From: Rhodospirillaceae bacterium
GTDB taxonomy: Bacteria > Pseudomonadota > Alphaproteobacteria > Rhodospirillales > Casp-alpha2
Direction: 5' to 3'
Assembly: GCA_002696205.1 (NCBI GenBank)
Contig: NZRL01000013.1
Location: forward strand, 1-33,534
Length of the DNA: 33,534 nt
The position numbers and the translations under genes were made by a program. Under the pieces are notes generated by a model that searched no databases, was not told the DNA's origin, and saw nothing but the letters and a program-made list of their open reading frames with translations. This document shows positions 26,544 through 33,534 of the stretch, piece after piece; within the stretch, counting starts at the first letter, position 1, and each line of letters begins with the position of its first letter.

Positions 26544-27518
26544 ATGACGAAAGCAATTCGCTTGTATGAAAACGGCGGCCCCGAGGTCTTCAAATACGAA
26601 GACGTCGAAGTCGGCGATCCCGGCCCCGGCCAGATCAAGATCAAGCAGACCGCAATCGGCCTGAACTTCATCGACGTCTATCAGCGTACCGGCCTCTACC
26701 CGGCAGAGAGCTTCCCCGACATCGTCGGCATGGAAGCCGCCGGCGTCGTCGAAGCGGTCGGCGAGGGCGTCACCGACAAGAAGGTCGGCGACCGCGTCGC
26801 TTATTGCATGATCAAAGGGGCCTATACGGAATCCCGCTGCGTCGAGGCCTGGAAAGCCGTCAAGCTGCCTGACGCCGTCGACGACAAGACCGCCGCCGCC
26901 ATGATGTTGAAGGGTCTGACCGCCCATTATCTTCTCCATCGCACCTATCCGGTGAAGCCGGGCGACCCCGTTCTGGTCTATGCCGCCGCCGGCGGTGTCG
27001 GCCAAATCCTTTGCCAATGGGGCAAGGCGCTGGGCGCGGTCGTCATCGGCTGCGTCGGTTCGGCCGAGAAGGCCGAAATCGCCAAGGCCGCCGGTGCGGC
27101 TTATGCGATCAACTACTCGGAAGAAGACATCGCCGAGAAAGCCCGCGAATACACGGGCGGCGAAGGCGTTGCCGCGGCCTATGACAGCGTCGGCAAGGCG
27201 ACCTTCATGCCGTCCCTGGATTCCCTGCGTCCCTTCGGCGTGTTGGCGACCTACGGCAACGCGTCGGGTCCGGTCGACCCCTTCGCGCCTGCGATTCTCG
27301 GCGGCAAGGGCTCTCTCTACGTCACCCGCCCGACCCTGGCGACCCATACCCGCAATCCGGAAATCCTCGCCGAGGGAGCCAACGCCCTGTTCGACGCGGT
27401 GACCTCCGGCACGGTCAAAATCCACATCAACCAGGAATACGCCCTGGCCGACGTGGCCAAGGCCCATACGGATTTGGAGGGCCGCAAGACCACCGGTTCG
27501 TCCGTGATCATTCCGTAA
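26544..27518 (+). CDS. qorA: Zinc-independent quinone oxidoreductase (MDR family)
   Basis: 324 residues from the ATG at 26544, with a good GGAGGA 8 nt upstream. It has the features of NADPH:quinone oxidoreductase: MTKAIRLYENGGPEVFKYED, IGLNFIDVYQRTGLYPAESF, VGMEAAGVVEAVG, MMLKGLTAHYLLHRTYPVKP, the Rossmann motif YAAAGGVGQILCQWGKALGA and the NYSEEDIAEK segment. The zinc-ligand cysteine cluster of alcohol dehydrogenases is absent. It reduces quinones using NADPH; the natural substrate is unknown. The strong terminator at 27539-27572 closes the gene. Assignment to Qor is by overall motif pattern. Confidence 0.9.
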   Translation: MTKAIRLYENGGPEVFKYEDVEVGDPGPGQIKIKQTAIGLNFIDVYQRTGLYPAESFPDIVGMEAAGVVEAVGEGVTDKKVGDRVAYCMIKGAYTESRCVEAWKAVKLPDAVDDKTAAAMMLKGLTAHYLLHRTYPVKPGDPVLVYAAAGGVGQILCQWGKALGAVVIGCVGSAEKAEIAKAAGAAYAINYSEEDIAEKAREYTGGEGVAAAYDSVGKATFMPSLDSLRPFGVLATYGNASGPVDPFAPAILGGKGSLYVTRPTLATHTRNPEILAEGANALFDAVTSGTVKIHINQEYALADVAKAHTDLEGRKTTGSSVIIP

Positions 27519-27538
27519 GATCGTCCGGCATCAGCCAA

Positions 27539-27572
27539 AAAAACCCCGGTGGATCGCTCCACCGGGGTTTTT
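27539..27572. terminator. Bidirectional intrinsic terminator between qorA and rho
   Basis: Perfect 15-bp arms AAAAACCCCGGTGGA and TCCACCGGGGTTTTT around a TCGC loop. The A-run on one side and T-run on the other let it stop transcription from both qorA (plus) and rho (minus). Confidence 0.92.
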
Positions 27573-27624
27573 CATTCGGACAAGGGCCATTGAGGCCCCG
27601 CGTAGCGTCAGCGAAGCGAGCCCA

Positions 27625-27642
27625 CGCGCGCGGATGCGCGCG
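27625..27642. repeat. GC hairpin after the rho stop
   Basis: CGCGCGC and GCGCGCG arms around GGAT lie 20 bp past the rho stop (minus-strand reading). Upstream in the same gap (27600-27621) is a GTAGCGTCAGCGAAGCGAGC motif resembling intergenic palindromes common in GC-rich proteobacteria. Confidence 0.4.
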
Positions 27643-27662
27643 CCGGCGCCTGAGGCAAAAAT

Positions 27663-28919
27663 CTAAGAGTTCATCGAGTCGAAGAAGTCGTTGTTGGTCT
27701 TGGCGTCCTTCAACTTGCCGAGCAGGAATTCCATGGCGTCGGTGACGCCCATCGGCATGAGGATCCGGCGCAGGACCCACATCTTCGCCAGAACGCCCTT
27801 CTCGACCAGCAGTTCCTCTTTCCGGGTACCGGACTTGGTGATGTCGATGGTCGGCCAGACGCGTTTGTCCGACAGCTTGCGGTCCAGGATGATTTCCGAG
27901 TTACCGGTGCCCTTGAATTCTTCGAAGATGACTTCGTCCATGCGCGAACCGGTATCGATCAGCGCGGTCGAAATGATGGTCAAAGACCCGCCTTCTTCGA
28001 TGTTCCGCGCGGCGCCGAAGAACCGTTTCGGGCGCTGCAGCGCGTTGGCGTCGACACCACCGGTCAGCACCTTGCCCGATGAAGGGACCACGGTGTTGTA
28101 GGCACGGGCCAGACGGGTGATGGAATCCAGCAGGATCACAACGTCCTTCTTGTGTTCGACCAGGCGTTTGGCTTTCTCCAGAACCATTTCGGTGACCTGG
28201 ACGTGGCGGGTGGCGGGTTCGTCGAAGGTCGAGGAAATCACCTCGCCCTTCACCGAACGGTCCATATCCGTCACTTCTTCCGGGCGTTCGTCGATCAGAA
28301 GGACGATCAGATAGCATTCCGGATGATTGCGGGCGATCGAATGGGCGATGTTCTGCAGCATCACCGTCTTACCCGTGCGCGGCGGTGCGACGATCAGGGC
28401 ACGCTGGCCCTTACCGATCGGGCAGATCAGGTCCAAGACCCGCGAGGTCGGGTCCTTCAGGTCCGGATCCTCGATCTCCATGATCAGGCGCTCGTCCGGG
28501 TAAAGCGGCGTCAGGTTATCAAAGTTGATGCGATGGCGCACCGCCTGGGGATCGGTGAAGTTGATCTGGTTCACCTTCAACAGGGCGAAATACCGCTCGC
28601 CTTCCTTGGGCGCGCGGATCTCGCCTTCGACCGTATCGCCGGTACGCAGGCCGAAGCGCCGCACCTGGCTGGGCGAAACGTAGATGTCGTCGGGGCCCGG
28701 CAAATAGTTGGCTTCGGGCGAGCGCAGAAACCCGAACCCGTCCTGCAGCACTTCGAGCACGCCGTCGCCGAAAATCGCGACGTCGTTATCGGCAAGCTGT
28801 TTCAGGATCGCGAACATCATGTCCTGCTTGCGCAGGGAACTCGCGTTCTCGATCTCCAACTCTTCGGCATAAGCCAGAAGGTCGGCGGGGGATTTCTGTT
28901 TCAGTTCCTTGAGATTCAT
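27663..28919 (-). CDS. rho: Transcription termination factor Rho
   Basis: 418 residues, close to the usual ~420. The N-terminal helical domain ([20 protein letters not shown]) and the cold-shock-like RNA-binding domain ([20 protein letters not shown]) are present. The ATPase domain has [20 protein letters not shown] (P-loop), [20 protein letters not shown] (Walker B region), [16 protein letters not shown] (Q-loop region) and the R-loop around [13 protein letters not shown]. Rho is the hexameric RNA helicase that ends transcription. The start ATG at 28919 follows a 382-bp leader with a candidate promoter; rho leaders are often involved in autoregulation, but this is not shown here. Confidence 0.98.
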   Translation of the reverse strand: MNLKELKQKSPADLLAYAEELEIENASSLRKQDMMFAILKQLADNDVAIFGDGVLEVLQDGFGFLRSPEANYLPGPDDIYVSPSQVRRFGLRTGDTVEGEIRAPKEGERYFALLKVNQINFTDPQAVRHRINFDNLTPLYPDERLIMEIEDPDLKDPTSRVLDLICPIGKGQRALIVAPPRTGKTVMLQNIAHSIARNHPECYLIVLLIDERPEEVTDMDRSVKGEVISSTFDEPATRHVQVTEMVLEKAKRLVEHKKDVVILLDSITRLARAYNTVVPSSGKVLTGGVDANALQRPKRFFGAARNIEEGGSLTIISTALIDTGSRMDEVIFEEFKGTGNSEIILDRKLSDKRVWPTIDITKSGTRKEELLVEKGVLAKMWVLRRILMPMGVTDAMEFLLGKLKDAKTNNDFFDSMNS

Positions 28920-29301
28920 TCTGTGGCCTGATCGGTCGATGGGAAGGACAGGGAGGGATGGAATGGGGAGAAGGTAAAGCCTGGCGTACGGTATTGCCGG
29001 GGTGGAAGCGGCGAGGCAGGCAGCCGACGGTCGCGGGCCCCTTCATACCGGGATGCTCGGCGGGGGCCATTGCTAGACTTCGGACGCGCCAGGGCCGGGA
29101 TAAACGCCGGATTGGTTTCCGGATTATTCGTTCGTGTTCGAATGGTTCGGGGTCTTCAAGAAAACCGGACGTTGGTCCAGACCCTGGATTTGGCGGGATG
29201 CCGTCCGCGTCGGCATGAAGCGATGATTAACGAAAGCGGAAAATCAAGTCAATTGAACTTTTTGTTCCGTTCCTTTGACGTTTTCCGCAAAGCCGAACGA
29301 A
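28920..29301. other. 382-bp rho leader and hemJ-rho gap
   Basis: No reading frame is credible. On the minus strand it holds a candidate promoter (29223-29252) followed by ~300 nt of leader before the rho ATG. The leader is rich in C on the minus strand near the gene (plus-strand GGGAAGGACAGGGAGGGATG, 28939-28958), and C-rich RNA is favoured by Rho itself. Confidence 0.5.
29223..29252 (-). promoter_or_regulatory. Candidate promoter for rho
   Basis: On the minus strand TTGACT (complement of 29247-29252) and AATCAT (complement of 29223-29228) are separated by 18 nt. The -35 box matches consensus at 5 of 6 bases, the -10 box at 4 of 6. It is the only such pair seen in the rho leader. Confidence 0.4.
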
Positions 29302-29748
29302 CTAGAACGGTTGAACGATCACCATCAGGACGATGACCACCATCAACACCGCCGGCACCTCGTTCATGATCCGGTAGAACCGGCCGGAATGGGTGTTGCG
29401 ATCCTCGGCGAAGGCACGCCGCCATTTGCCGCAAAACACATGCATCACCAGCATCGCGATCACCGCCGTCAGTTTCGCGTGAAACCATCCGGCCTGCCAG
29501 ATCGCGGGGCTTGAATCGTAGGCCATGATCAGGCCGAAAATCACCGACGCCATCATCGACGGGTTCAGAATACCCCGCATCAACCGCCGTTCCATGATCT
29601 TGAAGGTCTCGGACTTGTCCGATCCCGGCTCGGCATCGACGTGATAGACGTAAAGCCTGGGCAGATAGAGCAGCCCCGCCATCCAGGCGATGACACTGAT
29701 GACGTGCAGGCCCTTGATCCAGAGATAGGCGTCGCCGGACAGTTCCAT
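29302..29748 (-). CDS. hemJ: Protoporphyrinogen IX oxidase HemJ
   Basis: 148 residues with four predicted membrane helices: around LWIKGLHVISVIAWMAGLLY, ILNPSMMASVIFGLIMAY, LTAVIAMLVMHVFCGK and VPAVLMVVIVLMVIVQPF. The conserved HV/MAGLLYLPRLYVYH (with His), the MERRLMR basic loop, WFHAKL and the RFYRIMNEVPAVL are HemJ signatures. It oxidises protoporphyrinogen IX to protoporphyrin IX in the inner membrane, the step before HemH. The start ATG at 29748 has AAGGGA about 8 nt upstream; hemH ends 20 nt upstream. The hemE-hemH-hemJ order forms an operon. Confidence 0.94.
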   Translation of the reverse strand: MELSGDAYLWIKGLHVISVIAWMAGLLYLPRLYVYHVDAEPGSDKSETFKIMERRLMRGILNPSMMASVIFGLIMAYDSSPAIWQAGWFHAKLTAVIAMLVMHVFCGKWRRAFAEDRNTHSGRFYRIMNEVPAVLMVVIVLMVIVQPF

Positions 29749-29767
29749 CGGATCGATCCCTTATTCC

Positions 29768-30817
29768 TCAGCCCGCCGCCGGACACTTGCCCCATTCGGC
29801 GGGGCACAGCCGGCTTCCCGACGGATGACAGGTCCGTGCCCCAGGACCGGACGCGCCCTCTACGATCTCGGCCAAGGCCGCGATAAAAGCCGGTGCCGTG
29901 CCGACCGTCGCGACCCGGTGGTAGGCCGGTACACCCGCGTGGTCCGCAACCTCGCGGTATTCGATATCCAACTCGACCAGGGTCTCGGAATGCTCCGACA
30001 CGAAGGCGATGGGCACCACGACCAACGGCACCTTGTCGGCACCCGCCCGTTTGATCTCATCCTCCGTCGCCGGGCCGATCCATTCCAGGGGACCGACCTG
30101 GCTCTGGTAACAAACCACCGGATCGAAATCGGTGATCCCCCGCGCATGCAGTTCGGCAACAACCGCCGCCGACGTTTGCTCGACCTGCCACTGATAGGGA
30201 TCACCCTTGGCGATCACCTTCTTCGGCAGGCCATGGGCCGAAAACAAGACACGGGGCGTGCCGACCGCTTTCGCTTCCTCGATCCCCGCCGCGACCAGAT
30301 CGGCCTCGGCGGCGATCAGACCCGGCGCCGTCGGATAACAACAGGCTGCCCGCATCTTCTCCGTCACGCCGGCGGATTTCGCCGCCTTCCGCCAATCCTT
30401 CAAGGACGACGCCGAAGTCGTTGTTGAATATTGCGGATAAAGCGGCAGTTCGATCACTTCGTCGGGCGCGAAATCGGCAACGGCCTTGGCCGTCTCGGCA
30501 CTCATCGGATGCCAATACCGCATGCAGATGAAGACCTTGGTCTCCGGCTTACCCGGGCCGTTCAACAGGCTTTCCAACGCCGATGCCTGGGCTTCCGTTT
30601 CCGGCACCAAGGGCGACCGTCCGCCGATATTGCCGTAAATCTCCCGCGCGATGGGTGCCCGTTTCCGGCTGATCGTCTTGGCAATGAACCACCGCAGCGG
30701 ATTGGGCAGGCTGATGATCGCCGGGTCGGAAAACAGATTGAACAAAAACGGTTCTACCGCGTCGGGCCCGTCCGGACCGCCCAGGTTGAACAGAACCACC
30801 GCCCGCTTGCCCGCCAT
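29768..30817 (-). CDS. hemH: Ferrochelatase
   Basis: 349 residues. It shows VVLFNLGGPDGPDAVEPFLF, the IYGNIGGRSPLVPET segment, ICMRYWHPMSAET, LPLYPQYSTTTSASSLKDW, the catalytic-His motif FSAHGLPKKVIAKGDPY, CYQSQVGPLEWIGP and PIAFVSEHSETLVELDIEY. The enzyme inserts Fe2+ into protoporphyrin IX, the last haem step. The C-terminal tail is Cys-rich (CHPSGSRLC and CPAEWGKC: a CX7CX6C pattern), raising the possibility of a 2Fe-2S cluster as known in some alphaproteobacterial ferrochelatases; the spacing does not match the pattern I recall for Caulobacter. The start is 5 nt after the hemE stop. Confidence 0.96.
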   Translation of the reverse strand: MAGKRAVVLFNLGGPDGPDAVEPFLFNLFSDPAIISLPNPLRWFIAKTISRKRAPIAREIYGNIGGRSPLVPETEAQASALESLLNGPGKPETKVFICMRYWHPMSAETAKAVADFAPDEVIELPLYPQYSTTTSASSLKDWRKAAKSAGVTEKMRAACCYPTAPGLIAAEADLVAAGIEEAKAVGTPRVLFSAHGLPKKVIAKGDPYQWQVEQTSAAVVAELHARGITDFDPVVCYQSQVGPLEWIGPATEDEIKRAGADKVPLVVVPIAFVSEHSETLVELDIEYREVADHAGVPAYHRVATVGTAPAFIAALAEIVEGASGPGARTCHPSGSRLCPAEWGKCPAAG

Positions 30818-30822
30818 CGACT

Positions 30823-31866
30823 CTAATCCTCTCCGCCGTCCGGGCCGCGCAACACGTCCAACACCCGCGCGACGTTCTCCGGCGGCGTCATCGGCAGGAT
30901 ACCGTGCCCGAGATTGAAGATAAACGGACGCCCCGTCATCGTGCGTTTGATCCGCCGCACGGCCGCATCCATTTCATCCCCGCCGGTCACCAACAACTGA
31001 TTGTCCAGGTTACCCTGCAGGACGACTTCCGGCCCGATCGCCTTACGCGCCCAGGACAGCGGCACCTGGCTATCGACCGACATGCCGTTGATGCCGGTCC
31101 GCATCGCATAATCCGCCACCATCACCCCGGCACCGCGGGGGAAGCCGATGATCGGCACATCCGGGTGAACGTCCTTGATCCGGGCGACGATGCGGGCCGT
31201 CGGCTCGACGATCCAGCGTTCGAACAAGGTCTCGTCGGCAATGCCGGACCAGCTGTCGAACAGCTGCAACACCTCGGCACCGGCCTCGACCTGACGGCAG
31301 AGATAGGCGACCAGGGAGTCTTCCAATTTCGTCATCAGCGCCCGGAAATCGTCCGGCGCGCCGTAGGCCATGCGTTTCAACTTGCCGCCGTCGACCCCGC
31401 CCCGGCCTTCGACCATGTAGAACGCCAGCGTCCAGGGCGACCCCGCGAAACCGATCAAGGCCGTCTCGTCCGGCAACTCCCGGCGCAGGCGCGTCAACGT
31501 TTCGAACACCGGCGCCAGATGGTCCAACACGCCGTCCGGCGTCAAGGTATCGATACCGGCGCGGTCGGTCACCGGATCGAGCAACGGACCGACCCCTTCC
31601 TCGAACCGCACGTTCTGACCCAGGGCATCGGGGATCACCAGAATATCGGAGAACAGGATCGCCGCGTCGAAGCCGTACCGGCGGATCGGCTGCAACGTCG
31701 CCTCGACCGTCAGATCCGGCGTGTAACAGAAATTCAGGAAATTCGGCGCCGTCTTGCGAAGCGCCCGGTATTCGTCCAGGTACCGTCCGGCCTGGCGCAT
31801 GAACCAGACCGGCGGCGTCGCCGGGGTCTTACCGGAGAAAGGTTCAAGAAAGGCACGCACGGGCAC
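30823..31866 (-). CDS. hemE: Uroporphyrinogen decarboxylase
   Basis: 347 residues from GTG at 31866, with AGGAGA about 4 nt upstream. Signatures are PPVWFMRQAGRYLDEYRALR, the Asp in YGFDAAILFSDILVIPDALG, LIGFAGSPWTLAFYMVEGRG, the central DSWSGIADE, the region around IIGFPRGAG, and the C-terminal FNLGHGILPMTPPENV. It converts uroporphyrinogen III to coproporphyrinogen III in the cytoplasm. It is the first gene left of the probable origin and points away from it, as in Caulobacter. Confidence 0.97.
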   Translation of the reverse strand: MPVRAFLEPFSGKTPATPPVWFMRQAGRYLDEYRALRKTAPNFLNFCYTPDLTVEATLQPIRRYGFDAAILFSDILVIPDALGQNVRFEEGVGPLLDPVTDRAGIDTLTPDGVLDHLAPVFETLTRLRRELPDETALIGFAGSPWTLAFYMVEGRGGVDGGKLKRMAYGAPDDFRALMTKLEDSLVAYLCRQVEAGAEVLQLFDSWSGIADETLFERWIVEPTARIVARIKDVHPDVPIIGFPRGAGVMVADYAMRTGINGMSVDSQVPLSWARKAIGPEVVLQGNLDNQLLVTGGDEMDAAVRRIKRTMTGRPFIFNLGHGILPMTPPENVARVLDVLRGPDGGED

Positions 31867-31965
31867 GATGTCTCCTGTTCAAGTCTTCCAAGGATGCATT
31901 CACTCACCCCCTCTAGACTAATTCTGGTCGACGATCCCGACCGATTGCCAGGATAGACACGCGTC

Positions 31966-32012
31966 CTACCTATTCAATTAAACAAGTCTTTTAAAGAAAA
32001 TTGATGTTGTAG
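31966..32012. promoter_or_regulatory. AT-rich tract, candidate DNA unwinding element
   Basis: The AT-richest run in the origin candidate, within an otherwise GC-rich window. It lies ~100 bp from hemE and just left of the DnaA-like 9-mers. Confidence 0.55.
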
Positions 32013-32096
32013 TAGGGGGGTGGAATGTCGGGGATCAAATGCATCAACAGGTTATCCCGACTCTTCTGAAACAACCGATCGGAGGGCCGGACAGGT

Positions 32097-32105
32097 TGTG
32101 CATCA
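32097..32105 (-). promoter_or_regulatory. DnaA-box-like site (TGATGCACA)
   Basis: Read on the minus strand this is TGATGCACA, 8 of 9 to TTATNCACA with G at position 2, the form of the G-boxes described for Caulobacter. Confidence 0.5.
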
Positions 32106-32321
32106 TCCCGGGACAGACGAAAAGGATCGGCGGATTCATAGGCTCTCTGGCCGGTCGATCTGCCGTTTCGAAACCTGGGGAAAAAGGGCATGAAATGACG
32201 CCGGTTTTCCGGTTGTCACCGTTCGCAAAAGGGCGGGATTATGTTTTACAGGCGCTGCCCCCCTGTGTATCCATGGACGGCCTTCGGGTGGGAAAACCGG
32301 GGTGTCCCCAAACCATGTCGG

Positions 32322-32330
32322 TTATCCCCA
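32322..32330 (+). promoter_or_regulatory. DnaA-box-like site (TTATCCCCA)
   Basis: 8 of 9 to TTATNCACA, adjacent to the related GTATCCCCG (32332-32340) and GTGTCCCCA (32302-32310). This cluster also overlaps the region where the ppsR transcript should begin. Confidence 0.5.
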
Positions 32331-32376
32331 AGTATCCCCGATTTCATACAAAGGTTTTGCCGGAGTTTTCCCGACC

Positions 32377-33207
32377 GTGAAGGAATTCCATCTGCATCTG
32401 ATTTCCGACTCGACCGGCGAGACCGTCAGCATGGTCGCGCGCGCCTGCTTGGCCCAATTCGATGGTGTCGATGCCCATGAACATATGTGGAGCATGGTCC
32501 GAAGCCCGGAACTGATCGATCAGGTTCTGGGCGTTGTCCGCGAACAGCCGGGGATGGTGCTTTACACTTTGGTTCATGAAGACCTGCGCAAACAATTGGA
32601 AGACGGTTGCCGCCGGCTGATGGTGCCGCATATTCCTGTGCTTGATCCGGTGCTGGGTTCCATGGGCGCTTACTTCAATGCCAAGGCCCGCGCCCGGCCC
32701 GGCCGCCAACACCAGATGGATGCCGAGTATTTCGACCGGATCGAGGCCATGCATTTCGCGCTGAGCCACGACGATGGGCAATCGACCTGGGACCTGGACG
32801 ATGCCGACGTGGTTCTGGTCGGCGTTTCGCGTACGTCGAAAACCCCGACCAGCGTTTATCTCGCCAACCGGGGCCTCAAGACGGCGAACGTGCCTTTCGT
32901 GCCCGGCGTGCCATTGCCCGACGACCTTTATAAATTGAAGAACCCGTTGGTCGTCGGCCTGACGAAGGACCCGCGGCGGCTGGTCGAAATCCGCCGCCAG
33001 CGATTGCGCCTTCTCGATCAGGACGAAAACACCGACTACGTCGATCTCGACATGGTGTCGAAGGAAATTTCCGAAGCCCGCCGCGTCTTCGCCAAATACG
33101 AATGGCCGGTCATCAACGTGACCCGGAAATCGATCGAGGAAACGGCCGCCAACGTCATTCAGTTGTTGAGCCGCCGCCGGGGCGAGTCCCCCGGCCCGCT
33201 GACGTGA
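32377..33207 (+). CDS. ppsR: PEP synthase regulatory kinase/phosphorylase family protein (DUF299)
   Basis: 276 residues from the GTG at 32377 (VKEFHLHLISDSTGETVSMV); CGGAG lies about 11 nt upstream. The family hallmarks are HLISDSTGET at the N-terminus, the P-loop VLVGVSRTSKTPTSVYLANR, TANVPFVPGVPLPDDLY, VVGLTKDPRRLVEIRRQRL and YVDLDMVSKEISEARRVF, ending in WPVINVTRKSIEETAANVIQ. Members reversibly phosphorylate PEP synthase or pyruvate phosphate dikinase using ADP. The target enzyme is not in this window, and in alphaproteobacteria it may be PPDK. It is the first gene to the right of oriC; maf overlaps its stop by 4 nt (GTGA). Confidence 0.94.
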   Translation: MKEFHLHLISDSTGETVSMVARACLAQFDGVDAHEHMWSMVRSPELIDQVLGVVREQPGMVLYTLVHEDLRKQLEDGCRRLMVPHIPVLDPVLGSMGAYFNAKARARPGRQHQMDAEYFDRIEAMHFALSHDDGQSTWDLDDADVVLVGVSRTSKTPTSVYLANRGLKTANVPFVPGVPLPDDLYKLKNPLVVGLTKDPRRLVEIRRQRLRLLDQDENTDYVDLDMVSKEISEARRVFAKYEWPVINVTRKSIEETAANVIQLLSRRRGESPGPLT

Positions 33208-33534
33208 CCGGACAGGCCGCATCGTCAAATCTGGTTCTCGCATCCGGCAGCCGCGTCCGTCGGACCCTTCTGACCGGCGCGGGACTTGATCCGAAGGTCG
33301 ATCCAGCCGACCTGGATGAACCGGCAATCGAAGCCGATTGCCGCCTGCGCGGATTGGACACCCCGGCGACGGCGCTGGAACTGGCCGAGGCCAAGGCGAC
33401 CTTGGTTGCGGCCCGTCATCCGGGTGCGATTGTCGTTGCTTGCGATCAGATGTTGGACGTCGGCGGGGAAAGCCTGCGCAAAGCGGCAGACATGGCGGGG
33501 GCCGCCGCGACGCTTCGCCGGCTTGCTGGACGGG
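33204..33534 (+). CDS. maf: Maf-like nucleotide pyrophosphatase, 5' part (cut by window end)
   Basis: The first ~110 codons from GTG at 33204, which overlaps the ppsR stop. The start LVLASGSRVRRTLLTGAGLD is the Maf signature (LASxSxxRxxLL), followed by the ALELAEAKATLVAARHPG helix and VACDQMLDVGG (the ADQ-like motif with the catalytic Asp). Maf proteins hydrolyse noncanonical or modified nucleoside triphosphates. The ppsR-maf pair next to oriC is usual in alphaproteobacteria; aroE, coaE, dnaQ and secB are likely beyond the edge. The 3' end is missing from this window. Confidence 0.9.
   Translation, partial: MTGQAASSNLVLASGSRVRRTLLTGAGLDPKVDPADLDEPAIEADCRLRGLDTPATALELAEAKATLVAARHPGAIVVACDQMLDVGGESLRKAADMAGAAATLRRLAGR

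Larger units (their letters stand above)
31867..32376. other. Probable chromosomal origin of replication (oriC)
   Basis: The 510-bp noncoding gap between divergent hemE and ppsR occupies the place where the Caulobacter origin (Cori) lies, next to hemE. An AT-rich tract (31966-32012, including TTCAATTAAACAAG, CTTTTAAAGAAAATTGATG) could be the unwinding element. DnaA-box-like 9-mers follow on the right: TTATCCCGA (32052-32060), TGATGCACA (complement of 32097-32105), TTTTCCCCA (complement of 32176-32184), GTGTCCCCA (32302-32310), TTATCCCCA (32322-32330), GTATCCCCG (32332-32340). The gene strand switch coincides. No perfect TTATNCACA box or perfect CtrA (TTAA-N7-TTAA) site was seen; TTAA-N9-TTAA at about 31977-31993 is the nearest. 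The call is from context plus motif density. Confidence 0.78.

Noticed and set aside
31977-31993. CtrA binding site in the origin candidate
   Set aside because: TTAA-N9-TTAA has the wrong spacing; CtrA sites are TTAA-N7-TTAA.

Overview
The window is a 33.5 kb, GC-rich piece of an alphaproteobacterial chromosome, most likely from the Rhodospirillales. This rests on gene order and protein families, not on any database search. It carries the conserved neighbourhood of the replication origin and centromere: ftsK-lolA-xthA, a DUF3576 lipoprotein-leuS-lptE-holA, parB-parA-rsmG-mnmG-mnmE, rho-hemJ-hemH-hemE, then ppsR-maf. The genus cannot be told from the sequence.

Layout. 1-1679: 3' part of the DNA translocase gene ftsK. 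1753-5395: lolA, xthA, a membrane histidine kinase and a PAS_5-domain protein, all rightward. 5420-6109: an OmpR-type response regulator on the minus strand. 6312-10112: ribA (GTP cyclohydrolase II with a degenerate N-terminal half), a noncoding stretch with about 80-bp imperfect direct repeats, an unusual protein with eight W-A-x-x-Q-x-A-Y-Y-type repeats, and a YkuD L,D-transpeptidase-like gene. 10102-12124: a YggS-like PLP-binding protein (minus), a ThiE/TenI-like protein and a DUF3576 lipoprotein. 12217-16395: leuS-lptE-holA. 16524-22850: parB, parA, rsmG, mnmG and mnmE, all leftward, with two perfect parS sites, one overlapping the rsmG start and one between mnmG and mnmE. 22982-23619: a small 2Fe-2S thioredoxin-like ferredoxin and a DUF6489 protein. 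23831-27518: a DUF255 thioredoxin-like protein, ogt and a quinone oxidoreductase, rightward, closed by a strong bidirectional terminator against leftward rho. 29302-31866: the haem genes hemJ, hemH and hemE, leftward. 31867-32376: the probable chromosomal origin oriC, with an AT-rich tract and DnaA-box-like 9-mers. 32377-33534: ppsR and the 5' part of maf, rightward.

How it fits together. Replication probably starts at about 32 kb. The strand switch there (hemE left, ppsR right) puts genes on both sides co-directional with the forks. The parS sites lie 11-13 kb to the left, with parAB beside them, forming the partition centromere. FtsK, at the far left, acts at the end of chromosome segregation. 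The rest is housekeeping: tRNA wobble-uridine modification (MnmE/MnmG), 16S rRNA methylation (RsmG), leucyl-tRNA charging, LPS and lipoprotein transport (LptE, LolA), replication (HolA), DNA repair (XthA, Ogt), haem and riboflavin synthesis.

No phage, transposon, CRISPR array, rRNA or tRNA gene was seen. The least-explained items are the WAxxQxAYY repeat protein with the repeat-bearing DNA before it, the parS embedded at the rsmG start, and several structured intergenic regions.
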